A DNA stretch of 8,141 bases from positions 1 to 8,141 of the forward strand of contig NZ_JAILQF010000061.1 of the NCBI RefSeq assembly GCF_024699075.1. The letters run 5' to 3'. The notes under the pieces were generated by a model. It had not been told where the DNA came from, made no database searches, and was given only the letters and a program-made list of their open reading frames with translations. This DNA is from Butyrivibrio sp. (lineage in GTDB: Bacteria; Bacillota_A; Clostridia; Lachnospirales; Lachnospiraceae). A program made the translations under genes and the position numbers. Positions 5,899 to 8,141 of the stretch are shown one piece after another (positions within the stretch are counted from its first letter, which is position 1; each line of letters starts with the position of its first letter).

Positions 5899-6788
5899 TG
5901 GGAGACGTTACAGATATAGTGTCAGAGCAGTATCGCAGTGCCATAGCATATGCTTTGCAACATGGTATCAATACAATAGACGGAGCTATAAATTACCGAG
6001 GCATGCTTTCTGAAAAGGATGAGGGCATAGCACTGCGAGCACTTATTGAATCAGGTGCTTTACGCAGAGAAGATTTTTGTATTACATCAAAAGCGGGACT
6101 TCTTTTTGGAGATATTACAGAACGAATTAATCCTAAAATGTACCTTGAAAATATATTGAAAACGCAAGGAATTACAGAGGAAGATTTCTATCAGTATGAT
6201 GGCCTGTATCAGACATTGAACCCTACGTTTTTTGAAATAGCACTTGAAAAGAGCCTTCAGAATCTAGGACTTGAAACAATTGATATTCACTATATCCATA
6301 TCCCGGAGATATCAAGATCAGGAATGTCAGAAGAAGAGTTCTATAACAAAATGGAAAAACTATTTTTCTGGTATGAAGATAAGGTGAGAGAAGGAAAAAT
6401 AAGATCCTATGGCATTGCTTTAGAATATATGGGAAAAGACCCATTGGAAGCAAAATGGCATTTTGAACTGGAAGAAATAAAAAGAAGAGCAGAAAATGCC
6501 GGAAAAGGAAAAAGCAGTCTTAAGTATGTGATTTTTGAGTATAACATTGATTGCCCATATCCTCGGAGTACTGTGAGCCAGATGGTTGCAGGCGAGAAAG
6601 TGACTTTGGCAGAAGCTTGCCACAGATTGGGACTTGAAACCATAGCCAGTATGCCATTTGCCATGGGAGATGCCTTAAAGAAACATTCGGTAAAAGAGCT
6701 ACTTGAGTTTGCACTAAGTGGAACTGACCATGTAATTGTGGGCAGCAAGAATGTGAAACATATTGAAGAGATTCTAAAGTATTTATAA
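5844..6788 (+). CDS. Aldo/keto reductase
   Basis: A 314-residue NAD(P)H-dependent oxidoreductase of the aldo/keto reductase superfamily, expected to be a cytoplasmic TIM barrel that reduces carbonyl groups; the substrate is not deducible. The catalytic tetrad is present: Asp46 (NTIDGAINYRG), Tyr51, Lys83 (CITSKAG) and His152 (IDIHYIHIPE). Length and the C-terminal cofactor-binding pattern (HVIVGSKNVKHIEEIL) are normal. The ATG at 5844 is chosen over an in-frame ATG at 5793 because AGGAGG at 5833-5838 stands 5 bases ahead of it, and the predicted promoter overlaps the upstream codons. His152 sits in HIPE rather than the HNPE common in related proteins. A 189-aa gene follows after 61 bases with no terminator between, so the two are probably co-transcribed. 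The first 18 codons are duplicated at 2079. Confidence 0.93.
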   Translation: MIKGYSNVAMSRLALGTHLGDVTDIVSEQYRSAIAYALQHGINTIDGAINYRGMLSEKDEGIALRALIESGALRREDFCITSKAGLLFGDITERINPKMYLENILKTQGITEEDFYQYDGLYQTLNPTFFEIALEKSLQNLGLETIDIHYIHIPEISRSGMSEEEFYNKMEKLFFWYEDKVREGKIRSYGIALEYMGKDPLEAKWHFELEEIKRRAENAGKGKSSLKYVIFEYNIDCPYPRSTVSQMVAGEKVTLAEACHRLGLETIASMPFAMGDALKKHSVKELLEFALSGTDHVIVGSKNVKHIEEILKYL

Positions 6789-6849
6789 TATACAATAAGT
6801 ATTTTCACTAGCACTTGGATGATAAATTTGGAAGCGGAGAAACAAGTTC

Positions 6850-7419
6850 ATGAACTGGTATCATGCATCACCAATTAAAGATCTTAAGACCTTGGAACCA
6901 CGCATTTCCAATCACGGAGTTCCGCTGGTTTATCTATCAAAGAAAAGAGAAAATGTTCTAGTTTATCTTAGTAACGCCGTTGAAAAATACTGCAAAGAAA
7001 CAGGCTTTGAGCATAGCAAAAAATGGTCGAAATGGGGACCATATGGCTTTGATGAAAATGGAATTCTCCAATTGGAAGAATATTATCCAAATGCTCTTGA
7101 AGAAACATACAAAGGAAATGCGGGATATATCTACACAGCGAAAGATATAACAGATTCCGGCTATTGTATAGGTATACCTGATGCCGGAACTTCAAACATT
7201 CCAGTACCAGTATGTGATTGTGAATATATTCCTGATGCTTATGAAGAGATTTTGGCAGCAGAAAACAAAGGGCTGATCAAACTTGTAAGGTATGAAGAAC
7301 AAAGCCCAAAGAAGCTGGAGTGGATTCGAAAGACAGTTATTCAGGAATACAAAGAAGCTGGAGATCAGCCAGATTACCGCTATTTTCTTGAAAGAAAGTT
7401 TAAAGACATACTTGAATAA
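6850..7419 (+). CDS. Hypothetical protein with YHAS motif, possible ADP-ribosyltransferase-like fold
   Basis: A 189-residue soluble protein with no signal peptide or membrane segment. The ATG at 6850 follows GGAGA (6836-6840) with a 9-base gap. The N-terminus NWYHASP (residues 2-8), followed by LVYLS (26-30) and a helix of charged and aromatic residues, recalls the opening of ADP-ribosyltransferase-like proteins such as the Arr and DUF3990 groups, which begin with Y-H-G-T/S and then a short V-Y-x-T/S strand. A GYIYTAKD strand (92-99) and an acidic stretch (YEE at 148-150) follow, but I cannot identify a catalytic Glu or Asp with confidence. It is also plausible that it is simply an uncharacterised conserved family of Clostridia. 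It is probably expressed with the reductase upstream, which suggests a related role but does not show one. A terminator follows at 7487. Confidence 0.75.
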   Translation: MNWYHASPIKDLKTLEPRISNHGVPLVYLSKKRENVLVYLSNAVEKYCKETGFEHSKKWSKWGPYGFDENGILQLEEYYPNALEETYKGNAGYIYTAKDITDSGYCIGIPDAGTSNIPVPVCDCEYIPDAYEEILAAENKGLIKLVRYEEQSPKKLEWIRKTVIQEYKEAGDQPDYRYFLERKFKDILE

Positions 7420-7486
7420 CAGTAGAATGCCCCATATCAATCTTCAGCAAGTTGATGAATTCGAGTAATAGAAATAGTATAATAGC

Positions 7487-7540
7487 AAAAACTGCGATGT
7501 AAACAGCCACTTCAAATGGCAACTTACATCGCGGTTTTTT
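7487..7540 (+). terminator. Bidirectional terminator after the 189-aa gene
   Basis: AAAAACTGCGATGTAA (7487-7502) pairs with TTACATCGCGGTTTTT (7524-7539) over 16 bp with one G-U pair. The 21-base loop holds a 4-bp inner hairpin (GCCA/TGGC). Six T residues end it on the plus strand and five on the minus strand, so it can act in both directions. Confidence 0.88.
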
Positions 7541-7572
7541 ATTAATAGATAAGCATTTACTTCCTTATCCCT
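7487..7572 (-). ncRNA. Candidate small structured RNA II
   Basis: The minus-strand promoter at 7579-7608 (TTTAAA, 18 bp, TATAAT) would start an RNA near 7572 that ends in the strong hairpin at 7487-7540, about 86 nt. GATAAG and CTTATC near its 5' end can pair (7549-7570), and between them lies AAGGAAGTAAATG followed by a four-codon frame, so a tiny leader peptide is possible. Promoter design and predicted length match candidate RNA I, but the hairpin sequences differ. Confidence 0.35.
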
Positions 7573-7578
7573 GTAGCT

Positions 7579-7640
7579 ATTATAGCATAGGTGGCAAGCC
7601 GATTTAAAGTCTTGTTTTTCACGATTTTGAATGGTAGATT
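7579..7640. promoter_or_regulatory. Divergent promoter module II (small RNA on minus, ABC exporter on plus)
   Basis: TATTATA (7578-7584) and ATTTAAAGTCTTGTTTT (7602-7618) are 17 bp apart, as in module I, with the 17-mer differing at one base. Rightwards, TTGTTT (7612-7617), 17 bp and TAGATT (7635-7640) form a weak promoter with a start near 7647, giving a leader of about 33 bases for the exporter gene. Confidence 0.45.
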
Positions 7641-7679
7641 TAGAGCCTGAATGCAGTAATAAAGGGGGATTCGGGACTT

Positions 7680-8141
7680 ATGAAAAGTTATTTTAAAATT
7701 GTAAAAATGATGTTTGCATCAAATAAGCGATTACTATTTGGTGCCTTTGTAGTAATGATGGCATTGATCGCAGTTGAGATGGCAATACCGCTTGGTATAA
7801 ATGCCATGATCGATATGCTGGAAACGGATAAAGCGGTGTATACCTTTGCGATAGCTGTGCTGCTGTTTGTTATCGGCTATTTTCTTTTATCTCTTTTATC
7901 AGGATTAAATACCAGGCTGTATATCCGTATAGGCAATGATCTTTTATGGAACATGAGACGTAAGATATACAAAGTACTTTGGGGAAGCGAGTACATGGAG
8001 CATGTCCAAAAGTCCAAGGACAAATTTAAATATGTCCTGTCAGGACAGACATATACTGCGTTTGCGATTGCAGTGATATATTCTGTCGGGGGCTTTGTTA
8101 ATACGCTTACGGTTATAGCTTTTTTGATAATTGACTTTTGG
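7680..8141 (+). CDS. ABC exporter, N-terminal transmembrane part (3' end outside window)
   Basis: The frame is open for 154 codons to the window edge, so the ATP-binding domain is not seen. The ATG at 7680 is preceded by AAGGGGG (7662-7668) with an 11-base gap, slightly long. Residues about 19-44 form a first membrane segment ending in EMAIPLGINAMIDML, 52-75 a second, and 133-154 the start of a third. Between them LYIRIGNDLLWNMRRKIYKVL matches the cytoplasmic loop after the second segment in half-transporters of the ABC_membrane (type IV exporter) family. The protein would sit in the cytoplasmic membrane as a dimer, using ATP to move an unknown substrate outwards. Lipid, drug and peptide exporters share this start, so the substrate stays open. 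GC content is visibly higher than in the WG-repeat genes. Confidence 0.85.
   Translation, partial: MKSYFKIVKMMFASNKRLLFGAFVVMMALIAVEMAIPLGINAMIDMLETDKAVYTFAIAVLLFVIGYFLLSLLSGLNTRLYIRIGNDLLWNMRRKIYKVLWGSEYMEHVQKSKDKFKYVLSGQTYTAFAIAVIYSVGGFVNTLTVIAFLIIDFW

Noticed and set aside
6407..6814. Long minus-strand open frames opposite the reductase gene
   Set aside because: They are mirror frames of a well-supported gene, lack ribosome binding sites and have no recognisable protein features.
7478..7483. Plus-strand TATAAT just ahead of the terminator hairpin at 7487
   Set aside because: No -35 box at a proper distance; the nearest TTGATG is 20 bp away. A plus-strand transcript would start inside the terminator.

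Overview
The window looks like a low-GC Gram-positive chromosome, most likely class Clostridia and perhaps Lachnospiraceae. This is inferred from AT-rich codon use, strong AGGAGG-like ribosome binding sites, GTG and TTG starts, U-tract terminators and the gene families present. No rRNA, tRNA, CRISPR array, integrase or intact transposase is visible.

Left part (1-1735): the C-terminal end of an acidic unrecognised protein runs in from outside and ends at a bidirectional terminator (447-480). Between that terminator and the next gene, the minus strand holds a short coding relic resembling the C-terminus of an AAA-type ATPase. Next is a minus-strand XRE-family regulator with a helical C-terminal region. 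Its promoter can be read at 1809-1837, and a perfect 12-bp palindrome lies at the predicted transcription start, a good candidate for an autoregulatory operator.

Scar region (1736-2507): no intact gene. It holds a GC-rich REP-like foldback (2003-2034), a 97-bp copy of the start of the aldo/keto reductase gene found 3.8 kb further on, a C-terminal fragment of an unknown protein, and overlapping tiny ORFs around a T5G6 run. It reads as debris from recombination.

Central part (2508-5609): two tandem paralogous genes encode membrane proteins with about seven N-terminal transmembrane segments and a C-terminal WG-repeat-like soluble domain. They look like an operon. They sit between the two 97-bp direct repeats, so the 3.7-kb block could have arrived or been duplicated as a unit.

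Right part (5610-8141): an intact aldo/keto reductase with its catalytic tetrad, then a 189-aa protein with an N-terminal YHAS motif that may have an ADP-ribosyltransferase-like fold, probably co-transcribed. The start of an ABC exporter permease runs off the right end. The intergenic regions ahead of the reductase and ahead of the exporter share one design: a strong hairpin, then a divergent promoter module with the motif ATTTAAAGYCTTGTTTT exactly 17 bp from TATTATA. The minus-strand side could drive an RNA of about 85 nt ending in the hairpin; the plus-strand side could drive the downstream gene. This repeated module and the membrane WG-repeat pair are the most interesting parts of the window. 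How the genes work together is not clear. Nothing here proves a shared pathway.
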